Of a stretch of 64,000 nucleotides of DNA, positions 1 through 9,501 are shown piece after piece. How positions within the stretch are numbered: position 1 is the first letter of the stretch; the number at the start of each line of letters is the position of its first letter. The DNA comes from Pseudomonas benzenivorans. Lineage in GTDB: Bacteria; Pseudomonadota; Gammaproteobacteria; Pseudomonadales; Pseudomonadaceae. The position numbers were made by a program, and so were the translations under genes. The stretch covers positions 248,001 through 312,000 of the forward strand of contig NZ_FNCT01000006.1 in NCBI RefSeq assembly GCF_900100495.1, read 5' to 3'. The notes under the pieces were generated by a model, which had not been told where the DNA came from, did not search any database, and saw only the letters and a list, made by a program, of their open reading frames with translations.

Positions 1-560
1 AGGTTGTGCGGCGGGATATTGGTCGCCATGCCCACGGCGATACCGCTGGAACCGTTGACCAGCAGGTTGGGAATCTTGGTCGGCATGACCGCCGGAATCA
101 TCTCGGTGCCGTCGTAGTTCGGCACCCAGTCGACGGTTTCCTTGTGCAGGTCGGCCAGCAGTTCATGGGCCAGCTTGGTCATGCGCACTTCGGTGTAACG
201 CATGGCCGCGGCGTTGTCGCCGTCCACCGAACCGAAGTTGCCCTGGCCGTCGACCAGCAGGTAACGCAGGGAGAACGGCTGCGCCATGCGCACGATGGTG
301 TCGTACACCGCCGTATCGCCGTGCGGGTGGTACTTACCGATCACGTCGCCGACCACACGGGCGGACTTCTTGTACGCCTTGTTCCAGTCGTTGCCCAGCT
401 CACTCATTGCAAAGAGCACGCGACGATGCACGGGCTTCAAGCCATCGCGCGCATCCGGCAGGGCACGCCCGACGATCACGCTCATCGCGTAGTCGAGGTA
501 GGACTGCTTCAGTTCGTCTTCGATATTGACCGGGAGGATTTCTTTGGCCAGTTCGCCCAT
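1..560 (-). CDS. gyrA: DNA gyrase subunit A, N-terminal part (cut by window edge)
   Basis: This is the first 186 codons of the GyrA subunit of DNA gyrase, the ATP-dependent type II topoisomerase that introduces negative supercoils. The translation opens [20 protein letters not shown] and contains the conserved quinolone-resistance region [10 protein letters not shown]. Counting from the start, Thr83 and Asp87 are the wild-type, drug-susceptible residues of Pseudomonas. The start is the ATG complementary to 558-560, preceded on the minus strand by an AAAAAAGGA-type ribosome site. The catalytic Tyr and the whole C-terminal domain lie left of the window. No partner gene is visible in the same direction upstream. 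Confidence 0.98.
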   Translation of the reverse strand, partial: MGELAKEILPVNIEDELKQSYLDYAMSVIVGRALPDARDGLKPVHRRVLFAMSELGNDWNKAYKKSARVVGDVIGKYHPHGDTAVYDTIVRMAQPFSLRYLLVDGQGNFGSVDGDNAAAMRYTEVRMTKLAHELLADLHKETVDWVPNYDGTEMIPAVMPTKIPNLLVNGSSGIAVGMATNIPPHN

Positions 561-665
561 GAGTAGCCTGATTCCTTTTTTCTAGTGAAACCCCGCGCCA
601 TTCATCCTGAACGACGCGAGGCTCGCCGTTGCGACCAAAGGCCAGCAACGACTCACGACAAATCA
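561..665 (-). promoter_or_regulatory. gyrA 5' leader with a hairpin (candidate gyrA RNA motif)
   Basis: The minus-strand leader of gyrA carries a perfect 6-bp stem (627-632 with 645-650, 12-nt loop) followed by GC-rich self-complementary sequence at 616-626. A conserved gyrA leader RNA of unknown function has been described in Pseudomonas from comparative genomics. Placement of this sequence in that family is inference from position and the visible stem. A covariance-model search would decide. Confidence 0.4.
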
Positions 666-806
666 ATGAGTTATGCCATGTATTTGCGCAGTTAAGGCGA
701 CCGCAGTCGGCGCCCCTGAAAACTGCCGGAGCTTATCACAATCGCCGCCCCGCACCTATCCCCGACCCGCTGCGCCGCGAGCGCGCGCAACGGACGCCGG
801 ACGCCC

Positions 807-1883
807 TCAATGCAGGCGCTTGCGACACATCAACTGGGCCATTTTCGCGGCGTCCGGACGCTCGACCACGCCCTTCTCGGTCACGATGAAGTCGATCAGG
901 TCGGCCGGCGTCACATCGAACACCGGATTGACCGCCCCCACCCCCGCGGCCACCGCCCGCCCGCCCAACTCCAGCAACTCGCGACCGTCACGCTCCTCGA
1001 TGGGAATCTCATCGCCGCTTTCCAGGGCCATGTCGATGGTCGAACTCGGCGCCACCACCATGAAGCGCACGCCATGGTGCATGGCATTGACCGCCAGCTG
1101 GTAGGTGCCGATCTTGTTCGCCACATCGCCATTGGCGGTGATGCGGTCGGCGCCGACGATGACCCAGGTGATGCCGCGGGTCTTCATCAGGTGCGCAGCG
1201 GCCGAGTCGGCGTTCAGGCTCACCGGAATGCCTTCGTTGGCCAGCTCCCAGGCGGTCAAGCGCGAGCCCTGCAGCCACGGACGGGTCTCGTCGGCGTAGA
1301 CCCGCTCGACCAGGCCATCCAGATAGGCCGCACGGATCACCCCCAGCGCCGTGCCGAAACCGCCGGTCGCCAGGGCGCCGGTGTTGCAGTGGGTCAGCAG
1401 GTTCTGCAGGTTGCCCTGGTGCTTGCGAATCAGGTCGACGCCGAGTTGTGCCATGGTCAGGTTGGCTTCGCGATCGCTCTGATGGATCTGCAGCGCTTCG
1501 GCCTCCAGCGCCAACAACGGATCTTCGCCATTTTTCAGGCGCTCGAGACGCTCGCGCATGCGATTGAGCGCCCAGAACAGGTTGACCGCGGTTGGCCGCG
1601 AATCGGCCAGCACCCGCAAATCCGCCTCCAGGGCCAGGCGCCAGTCGCCGCCCTCGGCCAGGCGCGCTCGCGCCCCGAGCACCACGCCATAGGCCGCGCT
1701 GATGCCGATGGCCGGCGCCCCGCGCACCACCATGGCACGAATGGCCTCGGCCACGGCGGCGGCCGAATGACAGGCCTGCCAGGTTTCCTCGAACGGCAGC
1801 ACACGCTGATCGAGCAGATGCAGAGCGCCATCGCGCCACTCAATGGCCTTAACCTTCTCCGCCGCCAGCAATTGCTCGCGCAT
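807..1883 (-). CDS. mtnA: Methylthioribose-1-phosphate isomerase
   Basis: MtnA converts 5-methylthioribose-1-phosphate to 5-methylthioribulose-1-phosphate in the methionine salvage pathway. The 358-residue product has the usual family length and recognisable eIF2B-alpha-like features: [14 protein letters not shown] near the N-terminus, [19 protein letters not shown] in the middle (catalytic Cys) and the [19 protein letters not shown] block carrying the catalytic Asp. The start [16 protein letters not shown] is well placed. It is divergent from the methylthioadenosine deaminase gene at 2120, which supplies the upstream step, leaving about 235 bp for both promoters. Confidence 0.97.
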   Translation of the reverse strand: MREQLLAAEKVKAIEWRDGALHLLDQRVLPFEETWQACHSAAAVAEAIRAMVVRGAPAIGISAAYGVVLGARARLAEGGDWRLALEADLRVLADSRPTAVNLFWALNRMRERLERLKNGEDPLLALEAEALQIHQSDREANLTMAQLGVDLIRKHQGNLQNLLTHCNTGALATGGFGTALGVIRAAYLDGLVERVYADETRPWLQGSRLTAWELANEGIPVSLNADSAAAHLMKTRGITWVIVGADRITANGDVANKIGTYQLAVNAMHHGVRFMVVAPSSTIDMALESGDEIPIEERDGRELLELGGRAVAAGVGAVNPVFDVTPADLIDFIVTEKGVVERPDAAKMAQLMCRKRLH

Positions 1884-2119
1884 GACACACCTCGCACCCG
1901 AAAAAGCCGGCCATTATACGCAGACGCATGACGACACGCTGCAAGTAAGCCCACGCACAACCCTAGTCCTGCAAGCAAGAGGCTGCGCGCAACCCCGGAT
2001 GGGTGCAACCCGACACGCCACCATCGATGGGTTTCCTCCACCCGGCACAGCGCTTGCAGCTTCAAGCGCACCACGTTCCGCTATAAACTCGCCCTTCTCA
2101 ATCTGCCGGAAGCCCCGCC

Positions 2120-3439
2120 ATGCCCGAAGCCCCCCTCGACCTCCTCCTGCTCCCCACCTGGCTGGTGCCGGTCGAGCCCGCCGGAGTGGTGCTGCACGAG
2201 CACGGCCTGGGCATCCGCGACGGACGCATCGTATTGCTCGCGCCGCGCGCCGAGGCGCTCAAGCAGGCTGCCCTGGAGGTGCGCGAGCTGCCGGGCCGCC
2301 TGCTGGCGCCGGGTCTGGTCAACGCCCATGGGCATGCCGCGATGAGCCTGTTCCGCGGCCTGGCCGACGACCTGCCGCTGAACACCTGGCTGGAGCAGCA
2401 TATCTGGCCAGCGGAAGCCAAATGGGTGGACGAACGCTTCGTCCAGGACGGCACCGAACTGGCCATTGCCGAACAGCTCAAGGGCGGCATCACCTGCTTC
2501 TCGGACATGTACTTCTTTCCGGAGATCGCCAGCGAACTGATGCACAAGAGCGGCATTCGCGCGCAGATCAGCATTCCGGTGCTGGACTTCCCGATCCCCG
2601 GCGCCCGCGATGCCGACGAAGCGCTGCGCAAAGGCCTGGCACTGTTCGACGACCTCAAGCAGCACCCGCGGCTGCGGGTCGCCTTCGGCCCCCACGCGCC
2701 ATACACGGTGAGCGACGACAAGTTGGAGAATATCCGCATGCTCGCCGAGGAGCTGGATGCCGGCATTCATATGCACGTGCAGGAGACCGCCTTCGAGGTG
2801 CAGCAGAGCCTGGCCCACTGCGGCGAGCGGCCGCTGGCCCGCCTCGCCCGCCTCGGCCTGCTCGGCCCGCGCTTCCAGGCCGTGCACATGACCCAGGTCG
2901 ACGATGACGACCTGGCCCTGCTGGTGGCCAGCAACAGCAGCGTGATCCATTGCCCGGAATCCAACCTCAAGCTGGCCAGCGGCTTCTGCCCGGTGGAAAG
3001 ACTCTGGCAGGCCGGGGTCAACGTCGCCATCGGTACCGATGGCGCGGCGAGCAACAACGACCTGGATCTGCTCGGCGAAACCCGCACCGCGGCGCTGCTG
3101 GCCAAGGCCGTGGCCGGCTCGGCCACCGCCCTGGACGCCCACCGCGCCCTGCGCATGGCGACCCTGAACGGTGCCCGCGCCCTCGGTCTGGACGAACAGA
3201 TCGGCTCGCTGGAAGTCGGCAAGGCCGCCGATCTGGTCGCCTTCGACCTCTCCGGCCTGGCCCAGCAACCGGTCTACGACCCCGTTTCGCAGCTGATCTA
3301 TGCCAGCAGCCGCAGTTGCGTCGAACATGTCTGGGTCAGCGGCAAGCAGTTGCTCGACGCCGGCCGCCTGACCCGCCTGGACGAGCAGCGGATCATCGCC
3401 AACGCCCAGGCCTGGGGGGCGAAGATCGCCCAGCGATAG
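2120..3439 (+). CDS. mtaD: 5-methylthioadenosine/S-adenosylhomocysteine deaminase, amidohydrolase superfamily (TRZ/ATZ family)
   Basis: This is a 439-residue zinc-dependent deaminase of the amidohydrolase superfamily. Visible metal ligands are the HGHAAMS block (residues ~70-76), the FGPHAPYTV His and the later HMTQVD His, with the [14 protein letters not shown] block holding the last Asp. In P. aeruginosa the corresponding enzyme deaminates 5'-methylthioadenosine to methylthioinosine, the first step of an unusual salvage route that then feeds MtnA. The divergent mtnA neighbour supports the same role here. The start [17 protein letters not shown] lies directly after the divergent promoter region. 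Specificity within the family is inferred from context. Confidence 0.9.
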   Translation: MPEAPLDLLLLPTWLVPVEPAGVVLHEHGLGIRDGRIVLLAPRAEALKQAALEVRELPGRLLAPGLVNAHGHAAMSLFRGLADDLPLNTWLEQHIWPAEAKWVDERFVQDGTELAIAEQLKGGITCFSDMYFFPEIASELMHKSGIRAQISIPVLDFPIPGARDADEALRKGLALFDDLKQHPRLRVAFGPHAPYTVSDDKLENIRMLAEELDAGIHMHVQETAFEVQQSLAHCGERPLARLARLGLLGPRFQAVHMTQVDDDDLALLVASNSSVIHCPESNLKLASGFCPVERLWQAGVNVAIGTDGAASNNDLDLLGETRTAALLAKAVAGSATALDAHRALRMATLNGARALGLDEQIGSLEVGKAADLVAFDLSGLAQQPVYDPVSQLIYASSRSCVEHVWVSGKQLLDAGRLTRLDEQRIIANAQAWGAKIAQR

Positions 3440-3462
3440 TATGCAAGACACCGGCGGGAGCG

Positions 3463-3540
3463 GCTTGTGGGAGGGGCTTTAGCCGCGATGAGTTGGCGCC
3501 GCACATGGCAAATCACTGCGAAAGCCCCTCCCACCAACGC
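3463..3540. repeat. REP-type inverted repeat between mtaD and ubiG
   Basis: A perfect 14-bp inverted repeat (GTGGGAGGGGCTTT at 3467-3480, its complement at 3521-3534) is separated by 40 bp. The arm sequence is typical of the dispersed REP hairpins of Pseudomonas. It may help end mtaD transcription or shield the 3' end of the mRNA, but there is no U-run. Confidence 0.75.
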
Positions 3541-3664
3541 CGGGCACTGCGACAAACTGACTTACATTGATTCGCCAGCAGGCGCCCACTCCATACCACG
3601 AAACTGGCACCATAAGCGTTTCAAGCCCCGGGCTTCCCGCTTCCGGTTTTATCCAGGGAATAAT

Positions 3665-4363
3665 ATGAGCAACGTCGATCACGCCGAAATCGCCAAATTC
3701 GAAGCCCTTGCCCACCGTTGGTGGGATCGCGAAAGCGAGTTCAAGCCGCTGCACGACATCAACCCGCTGCGGGTCAACTGGATCGAGGAGCATGTCAGCC
3801 TGGCCGGCAAGCAGGTTCTCGACATCGGCTGTGGCGGCGGCATTCTCAGCGAAGCCATGGCCCAGCGTGGCGCGACCGTCACCGGCATCGACATGGGCGA
3901 GGCGCCGCTGGCCGTGGCCCAGCTGCATCAGCTGGAATCCGGCGTATCGGTGGAGTATCGGCAGATCACCGCCGAAGCGCTGGCCGCGGAAATGCCCGGG
4001 CAGTTCGACATAGTCACCTGCCTGGAAATGCTCGAACACGTGCCGGATCCGGCATCGGTGATCCGCGCCTGCCACAGCCTGGTCAAACCCGGCGGCCAGG
4101 TGTTCTTCTCCACCATCAACCGCAACCCCAAGGCCTACATGTTCGCGGTGATCGGTGCGGAGTACCTGCTGCGCCTGTTGCCGCGCGGCACCCATGACTT
4201 CAGGAAATTCATTCGCCCCTCGGAACTGGGCGCCTGGAGCCGCGAGGCCGGCCTGCAAGTCAAGGACATCATCGGCCTGACCTACAACCCGCTGACCAAG
4301 CACTACAAGCTGGCCGCGGACGTCGACGTCAACTACATGGTCCAAACGCTCAAGGAGGCCTAA
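3665..4363 (+). CDS. ubiG: Ubiquinone biosynthesis O-methyltransferase
   Basis: UbiG is the SAM-dependent O-methyltransferase that performs both O-methylations of ubiquinone synthesis. The 232-residue product begins [20 protein letters not shown], as is usual for the family. Motif I is [16 protein letters not shown] (residues ~53-68), followed by the acidic motif GIDMGEAPL and by [17 protein letters not shown] chose the ATG at 3665 because the longer open frame upstream runs through the REP element and lacks family similarity. Its TAA overlaps the ATG of mupP by one base (TAATG), so the two are translationally coupled. Confidence 0.97.
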   Translation: MSNVDHAEIAKFEALAHRWWDRESEFKPLHDINPLRVNWIEEHVSLAGKQVLDIGCGGGILSEAMAQRGATVTGIDMGEAPLAVAQLHQLESGVSVEYRQITAEALAAEMPGQFDIVTCLEMLEHVPDPASVIRACHSLVKPGGQVFFSTINRNPKAYMFAVIGAEYLLRLLPRGTHDFRKFIRPSELGAWSREAGLQVKDIIGLTYNPLTKHYKLAADVDVNYMVQTLKEA

Positions 4364-5034
4364 TGCGTTTGCGCGCGGTTCTTTTCGACATGGACGGTAC
4401 CCTGCTCGACAGCGCACCGGATTTCATCGCCATCTGCCAGGCGATGCGCGCCGAACGCGGCCTGGCACCTATCGATGAGCAGCTGATCCGCGACCAGGTG
4501 TCCGGCGGCGCCCGCGCCATGGTCGCCACCAGCTTCGCCATGGACCCGCAGGCCGAGCAGTTCGAAGCCCTGCGCCTGGAGTTCCTCGAGCGCTACCAGG
4601 ATCACTGTGCAGTCCTGACCCGCCCGTTCGACGGCATCGAGCAATTGCTCGCGAATATCGAGCAGGCCAAGCTGATCTGGGGCGTGGTCACCAACAAGCC
4701 GCTGCGCTTCGCCGAGCCGATCATGCAGCGGCTCGGCCTGGCCGAGCGCTCGGCCATCCTGATCTGCCCCGACCACGTGAAGCACAGCAAACCCGACCCG
4801 GAACCGATGATCCTGGCCTGCTCGCAACTGGGCCTGGACCCGGCCAGCGTATTGTTTGTCGGCGACGACCTGCGCGACATCGAATCCGGCCGTGGCGCCG
4901 GCACCAGGACCGCCGCAGTGACCTACGGCTACATCCACCCGGACGACAACCCCAGGGACTGGGGCGCCGATCTGGTGGTCGACCACCCGCTGGAACTGTG
5001 CGCGCTGCTCGACCGGGCGCAGTGCGGCGGTTGA
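4363..5034 (+). CDS. mupP: N-acetylmuramic acid phosphatase, HAD superfamily
   Basis: MupP is a HAD phosphatase of the Pseudomonas cell-wall recycling route. It dephosphorylates N-acetylmuramic acid 6-phosphate so that the sugar can be returned to UDP-MurNAc, a route that bypasses MurA and gives intrinsic fosfomycin tolerance. HAD motif I is [16 protein letters not shown] at the N-terminus, motif II VVTNKP, motif III Lys in [10 protein letters not shown], and motif [14 protein letters not shown]. At 223 residues it also resembles phosphoglycolate phosphatase. The ubiG-mupP-yciK context is what points to MupP, and it is the order I recall from P. aeruginosa. Confidence 0.92.
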   Translation: MRLRAVLFDMDGTLLDSAPDFIAICQAMRAERGLAPIDEQLIRDQVSGGARAMVATSFAMDPQAEQFEALRLEFLERYQDHCAVLTRPFDGIEQLLANIEQAKLIWGVVTNKPLRFAEPIMQRLGLAERSAILICPDHVKHSKPDPEPMILACSQLGLDPASVLFVGDDLRDIESGRGAGTRTAAVTYGYIHPDDNPRDWGADLVVDHPLELCALLDRAQCGG

Positions 5035-5116
5035 GCGGGTAGCGCATACGAACCCAATGCCGGGCCTTGCAGAACGAAGCCAGCGCGGCCCGAGCCAACC
5101 TACCCAGGGAGTTCCC

Positions 5117-5857
5117 ATGTTCCAATATTCCGCCCGCCCCGACCTGCTCAAGGATCGGGTGATCCTGGTCACCGGCGCTGGCCGCGGGATTGGTGCCGCC
5201 GCCGCGCAGACCTTCGCCGCCCATGGGGCGACCGTACTGCTATTGGGCAAGACCGAAGAAAACCTGAGCCGGGTCTACGACGCCATCGAGGCGGCCGGCC
5301 ACCCGCAGCCCGCAGTGATCCCCTTCAACCTGGAAACTGCCCTGCCGCACCAGTACGACGAACTGGCCGCGATGATCGAGCGCGAGTTCGGCAAGCTCGA
5401 CGGCCTGCTGCACAACGCCTCGATCGTCGGCCCGCGCACGCCGCTGGAGCAGCTCTCCGGCGACAACTTCATGCGCGTGATGCAGGTCAACGTCAATGCC
5501 ATGTTCATGCTCACCAGCACCCTGCTGCCGCTACTGAGACTCTCGCCGGACGCCTCAGTGGTCTTCACCTCCAGCAGCGTCGGGCGCAAGGGCCGCGCTT
5601 ACTGGGGTGCCTATGCGGTGTCCAAGTTCGCCACCGAGGGCTTGATGCAGGTGCTCGCCGATGAACTCGACGGCGTCGCCACGATACGCGCCAACAGCGT
5701 CAACCCCGGCGCCACCCGCACCGATATGCGCGCCCAGGCCTATCCCGGCGAAAACCCGGCGAGCAACCCGCCACCCGAGGCGATCATGCCGGTCTATCTC
5801 TACCTGATGGGCCCCGACAGCAGCGGCGTCAACGGCCAGGCTTTCGACGCCCAGTAA
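5117..5857 (+). CDS. YciK-family short-chain dehydrogenase/reductase
   Basis: This is a 246-residue classical SDR. The Rossmann glycine motif TGAGRGIG lies near residue 20, the HNASIVGPRTPLE block follows, and the catalytic Ser and YxxxK are in TSSSVGRKGRAYWGAYAVSKFA. The start MFQYSARPDLLKDRVILVTG follows an AGGGAG ribosome site at 5105-5110; the longer upstream frame is untranslated. It closes the ubiG-mupP-yciK group after an 80-bp gap. The physiological substrate of YciK proteins is not established, so only NAD(P)-dependent oxidoreduction can be stated. Confidence 0.93.
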   Translation: MFQYSARPDLLKDRVILVTGAGRGIGAAAAQTFAAHGATVLLLGKTEENLSRVYDAIEAAGHPQPAVIPFNLETALPHQYDELAAMIEREFGKLDGLLHNASIVGPRTPLEQLSGDNFMRVMQVNVNAMFMLTSTLLPLLRLSPDASVVFTSSSVGRKGRAYWGAYAVSKFATEGLMQVLADELDGVATIRANSVNPGATRTDMRAQAYPGENPASNPPPEAIMPVYLYLMGPDSSGVNGQAFDAQ

Positions 5858-5907
5858 GCACTTAGCCGCCGCCGACCGCCACTGCGGCAATAAATTGGCG
5901 GTTCGGC

Positions 5908-5937
5908 GCCTGGCCGGCAGCGGATTGCCGGCCAGGC
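5908..5937 (+). terminator. Strong hairpin after yciK
   Basis: A perfect 12-bp GC-rich stem (5908-5919 with 5926-5937) and 6-nt loop lies 50 bp after the yciK stop. It lacks a U-run, so it may be a weak or Rho-assisted terminator or an mRNA-stabilising structure. Confidence 0.45.
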
Positions 5938-6089
5938 CCACGGCAAAGCGGCAAGCAATGGCCATCTGCCACCCAACCAGCCTCGTAAGTGACTGACTTC
6001 ACATAATTTTCCCTTCCACTGAACCCTCTGGCACGAAATTCGCTCTAACCCCACTGTTGCCGCATTAAAGCGCCAGAGGTTGAGCATTT

Positions 6090-7016
6090 ATGGTTCCTCC
6101 CAACCAAACCAACACCATCGATTTCGATGCTGCCAAGCTGCAGCGCCTCGGCTATTCCAGCCACCGCCCGCACTCGCTGCAGCCGATCGGCCTGGCCCAA
6201 CTGCGCCAGCAACTCAGCCTGCAGCTGCAAACCAGCCTGGATGTCGAGCGCATCCTCAAACTGTTCTTCAGCGCGGTGCAGTGCCTGGTACCGCTGGATG
6301 CCCTGGCCTATCAGCACCCGATCAGCGATCTGCGCCTGGAATTGGGCGAGCGCGCCAACCACACCGCCGGCTATCGCCTGAGCCACGAGGGCGAATACCT
6401 CGGCGAGCTGATATTCCGCCGCAGGCTGCGCTTCAGTGACGAGGAGCTCGCTCAGCTAGAGTCGCTGCTGGCCAGCCTGCTGTTTCCCCTGCGCAATGCC
6501 CTGCTCTACCGCGCCGCGATCCAGAGCGCCTTGCGCGACCCCCTGACCAACACCGGCAACCGCGTCGCCATGGATCAGATACTGCAGCGCGAGATCGACC
6601 TGGCGCGGCGCAACCTGCAGCCGCTATCGCTGCTGATGCTCGACCTCGACCACTTCAAGCGGATCAACGACAGCCACGGCCACAGCGTCGGCGACGAAGT
6701 CCTGAAAGCTGTCGCCGCCACCCTGAAGAACCAGTTGCGCAACGTCGACATGGTGTTTCGCTACGGCGGCGAAGAGTTTCTGGTGCTGCTCTCGGGCACC
6801 TGCCGCGAGGCCGCCGGGATGGTCGGCGAACGCCTGCGCCGCGCGGTGCTGGAGTTGCAATGCCTGGCCCAGGGCCATGCGATCGAGGTGTCGATCAGCC
6901 TCGGCTGTGCGACCCTGCTGCCGGGCGAGTCGGCGGACAGCCTGCTGCGTCGCGCCGATAGCGCGTTGTACGTAGCCAAACGCGACGGCCGCAACCGCCT
7001 TAGCATGGCCGGCTAA
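6090..7016 (+). CDS. Diguanylate cyclase (GGDEF domain)
   Basis: This is a 308-residue soluble protein with an N-terminal ~130-residue region that looks GAF-like, then a complete GGDEF domain. The active-site motif is GGEEF (in FRYGGEEFLVLLSG), with the allosteric I-site RxxD (RNVD) exactly five residues before it. It should therefore make c-di-GMP and be product-inhibited. The DLDHFKRINDSHGH block holds the metal-binding Asp and the nucleotide-binding residues. No membrane segment is seen, so it is likely cytoplasmic, with the N-terminal domain sensing an unknown signal. It is a single gene with its own bidirectional terminator. Confidence 0.93.
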   Translation: MVPPNQTNTIDFDAAKLQRLGYSSHRPHSLQPIGLAQLRQQLSLQLQTSLDVERILKLFFSAVQCLVPLDALAYQHPISDLRLELGERANHTAGYRLSHEGEYLGELIFRRRLRFSDEELAQLESLLASLLFPLRNALLYRAAIQSALRDPLTNTGNRVAMDQILQREIDLARRNLQPLSLLMLDLDHFKRINDSHGHSVGDEVLKAVAATLKNQLRNVDMVFRYGGEEFLVLLSGTCREAAGMVGERLRRAVLELQCLAQGHAIEVSISLGCATLLPGESADSLLRRADSALYVAKRDGRNRLSMAG

Positions 7017-7055
7017 GGCCGCCAAAGAGCAACGCGCAGGGCAGGTAAACCACAC

Positions 7056-7090
7056 AAAAAAGGGGACTCGCTTGAGTCCCCCTTTTTTTT
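7056..7090. terminator. Bidirectional terminator between the GGDEF gene and rluB
   Basis: The 8-bp stem GGGGACTC/GAGTCCCC (7062-7069 with 7074-7081, 4-nt loop) is flanked by six A on the left and eight T on the right. It can therefore end transcription from both converging genes. Confidence 0.92.
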
Positions 7091-7110
7091 GCCGATCGCC
7101 GGGCGCTTGC

Positions 7111-8331
7111 TTACTGCGGCTTACGACCACCGCGACCGAAGCCCGGTCGCTGCCCTTCGGCAGTTGGCTGACTGCGGCGCTTGGTCGGTGCCGCCGGCTT
7201 GCGCGCCGGACGATCCGCCAACTCGACGCCTGGACGCATCGGCTTGGGCGCGCTCGGGCGCTTCTTGTTGACATCCCGCGGTCGCTCGGCGACTGGCGTA
7301 CCCTTACCCTGGTCCGCACGCGGTGGCCGCGGCGTGCGGGCCGGGCGCTCGCCACCCTCACCACGCGGCGTACGTTGTGCACGCTCGCCCCCCTCGCTAC
7401 GCGGCGCACGTCCCGAACGCGGCTGCTCGCCTTCCCCCGGACCGCCATGGGCCGGACGCAGGGTACGCTGTGGACGTTCGCCGCGGCCGACCGGCTTGGC
7501 CGCTTTACGCTGCAAGCGCTCGAGCTTGTCGCGGGTCTTCTCTTTCATGTCCGGCAAGGCCACCGGCTTGAGGCCGACTTCCTCGCTGAGGATATCCACC
7601 TCGCGCTGGCCCATTTCGCGCCAGCGGCCCATGGTCAGGTCGGAGGTGAGGAACACCGGGCCGAACCGCACGCGCTTCAGGCGGCTGACCACCACGCCCT
7701 GGGATTCCCACAGGCGGCGCACTTCACGGTTGCGCCCTTCCATCACCACGCAGTGGTACCAATGGTTGAACCCCTCGCCGCCGGGCGCCTCCTTGATGTC
7801 GGTGAATTTCGCCGGGCCGTCTTCGAGCATCACCCCGGTCTTCAGCCGTTCGATCATCTCCTCGTCGACCTCGCCGCGCACGCGCACGGCGTACTCGCGG
7901 TCCATCTGGTAGGACGGGTGCATCAAGCGGTTGGCCAGTTCGCCGTCGGTGGTGAACATCAGCAGGCCGGTGGTGTTGATGTCGAGGCGGCCGATATTGA
8001 TCCAGCGCCCCTCTTTCGGCCGCGGCAGACGGTCAAACACGGTCGGCCGGCCTTCGGGGTCGTCACGGGTGCAGATCTCGCCATCCGGCTTGTTGTAGAT
8101 CAGTACGCGGCGCACGGACTCGGCGGCCTCTTCGCGCTTGATCAGGCGACCGTCGATGGCGATCGCATCGTGCAGGTCGACCCGCTGGCCGAGGCTGGCG
8201 ACCGCGCCATTGACCTTGACCCGGCCTTCGCCGATCCAGGCTTCGATCTCGCGACGCGAGGCCAGACCCATGCGCGCCAGGACTTTCTGCAGTTTTTCGC
8301 CAGCGGGGCTGTATTCTTCGGATTCACTCAT
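7111..8331 (-). CDS. rluB: 23S rRNA pseudouridine(2605) synthase, RluB
   Basis: RluB makes pseudouridine at position 2605 of 23S rRNA. An N-terminal S4 RNA-binding domain ([21 protein letters not shown]) is followed by the RsuA-type catalytic domain with the motif [13 protein letters not shown], whose Asp is catalytic. I chose the ATG at 8331 because a GGGAGGTG ribosome site sits just upstream. The ~406-residue product carries a C-terminal tail of about 130 residues rich in Arg, Pro and Gly with near-repeats such as [21 protein letters not shown]. It is probably a disordered RNA-binding extension, and is common in Pseudomonas RluB. Confidence 0.93.
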   Translation of the reverse strand: MSESEEYSPAGEKLQKVLARMGLASRREIEAWIGEGRVKVNGAVASLGQRVDLHDAIAIDGRLIKREEAAESVRRVLIYNKPDGEICTRDDPEGRPTVFDRLPRPKEGRWINIGRLDINTTGLLMFTTDGELANRLMHPSYQMDREYAVRVRGEVDEEMIERLKTGVMLEDGPAKFTDIKEAPGGEGFNHWYHCVVMEGRNREVRRLWESQGVVVSRLKRVRFGPVFLTSDLTMGRWREMGQREVDILSEEVGLKPVALPDMKEKTRDKLERLQRKAAKPVGRGERPQRTLRPAHGGPGEGEQPRSGRAPRSEGGERAQRTPRGEGGERPARTPRPPRADQGKGTPVAERPRDVNKKRPSAPKPMRPGVELADRPARKPAAPTKRRSQPTAEGQRPGFGRGGRKPQ

Positions 8332-8529
8332 CTGGGCACCTCCCGGTGTTTCTCTAGTGATGGACGACGGCACGTCGTCGAAGGGCGCGCATCATACGCC
8401 GATCAGGGCTGACACGCACGGATTGAGGCTAGCCGGCAGACGGGTGTCCATCAGCCTTTTCGACAACCGGTGCATCGGCAGTCACCCGCTAGCCGTAGAT
8501 CCTATGTCCATGCGCAAGCCGCGCAGAAC

Positions 8530-8625
8530 GTAGGAGAGGCGGGGGCGCCCAGCCCACGCCCGCGATGCTTTTTGGCGGACATGTCCTATCGCGGCCATGG
8601 AACTGGGCGTCCCCGCCGCTCCTAC
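8530..8625. repeat. Inverted-repeat element, copy 1
   Basis: The arms GTAGGAG...GGGCGCCCAGCCCA (from 8530) and CATGGAACTGGGCGTCCCCG...CTCCTAC (8596-8625) are imperfectly complementary and can fold back. The right arm is identical over 30 bp to 47996-48025, so this is a dispersed intergenic repeat of the REP kind. It lies between the start of rluB and the 3' end of scpB. Confidence 0.8.
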
Positions 8626-8715
8626 GAAAACCCTGAGCCTTCGTAGCCCGGATGCAATCCGCGACAATTCACACCAATGCCAAACCCGCCCCGGAGTACA
8701 TCCGGGTGACCAGGC

Positions 8716-9501
8716 TCAGTGACGAGGCAGCCCTTCTTCGTCGCTCGCCCCAGTCAGTTCACCGCCCTCGGCCTCAACCAGCAGGTCGTCGAAATCGGTC
8801 TTCAAGCCCTGCTCCATCGAGTCCAGCTCGGCCAGCAGGCTGCTGAAGCTGGTTTCCTCGCGCGGCTCCGCAGGGGTTTCCTCGGCCGCCAGATCGGCGC
8901 GCGCCTGCAGCCCCTCGGGCACCGCCGCGTCATCCTCGAAGGCCAGCAGCGGCTCGGGCTCCAGCTCGCGCAGCGCCGCCAGCGGCGGCAGCTGGTCGAG
9001 GCTCTTCAGGTTGAAGTGGTCGAGAAACGCCTTGGTGGTGGCGAACATCGCAGGCCGGCCCGGCACGTCGCGGTAGCCGACCACGCGAATCCACTCGCGC
9101 TCCAGCAGGGTCTTGACGATATGGCTGTTGACCGCCACGCCGCGAACGTCCTCGATCTCGCCGCGGGTGATCGGCTGGCGGTAGGCGATCAGCGCCAGGG
9201 TCTCCAGCATCGCCCGCGAATAGCGCTGCGGGCGCTCTTCCCACAAGCGCCCGACCCAGGGCGCATAGCGCTCGCGCACCTGCAGGCGGTAGCCGGAAGC
9301 CACCTCGATCAGCTCGAAGGCGCGCCCCGCGCAGGACTGGCGCAACAGCTCCAGCGCCTCCTTGAATGACGCAGGCTCAGGGCGCTCGCGCTCTTCGAAC
9401 AGCTCGAACAGGCGCTCCAACGACTGCGGTTTGCCGGAGGCCAGCAAGAAGGCTTCCAGCAGGCTGGCCAGTTCGCGGGGATCGTTCAGGTTCATGCTCA
9501 T
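8716..9501 (-). CDS. scpB: Segregation and condensation protein B
   Basis: ScpB is the winged-helix kleisin-associated subunit that, with ScpA and SMC, compacts and segregates the chromosome. Of the 261 residues, the first ~175 match the family (LASLLEAFLLASGKPQSLERL, then LALIAYRQPITRGEIEDVRGVAV, a highly conserved ScpB signature, and GRPAMFATTKAFLDHFNL). The C-terminal ~80 residues are acidic and low-complexity. Its ATG overlaps the scpA stop by 4 bp, so the two are co-translated, scpA first. Confidence 0.96.
   Translation of the reverse strand: MSMNLNDPRELASLLEAFLLASGKPQSLERLFELFEERERPEPASFKEALELLRQSCAGRAFELIEVASGYRLQVRERYAPWVGRLWEERPQRYSRAMLETLALIAYRQPITRGEIEDVRGVAVNSHIVKTLLEREWIRVVGYRDVPGRPAMFATTKAFLDHFNLKSLDQLPPLAALRELEPEPLLAFEDDAAVPEGLQARADLAAEETPAEPREETSFSSLLAELDSMEQGLKTDFDDLLVEAEGGELTGASDEEGLPRH

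Noticed and set aside
2081..3451. A 456-codon open frame on the minus strand opposite mtaD
   Set aside because: Antisense shadow of mtaD, low-complexity translation with no recognisable domain.
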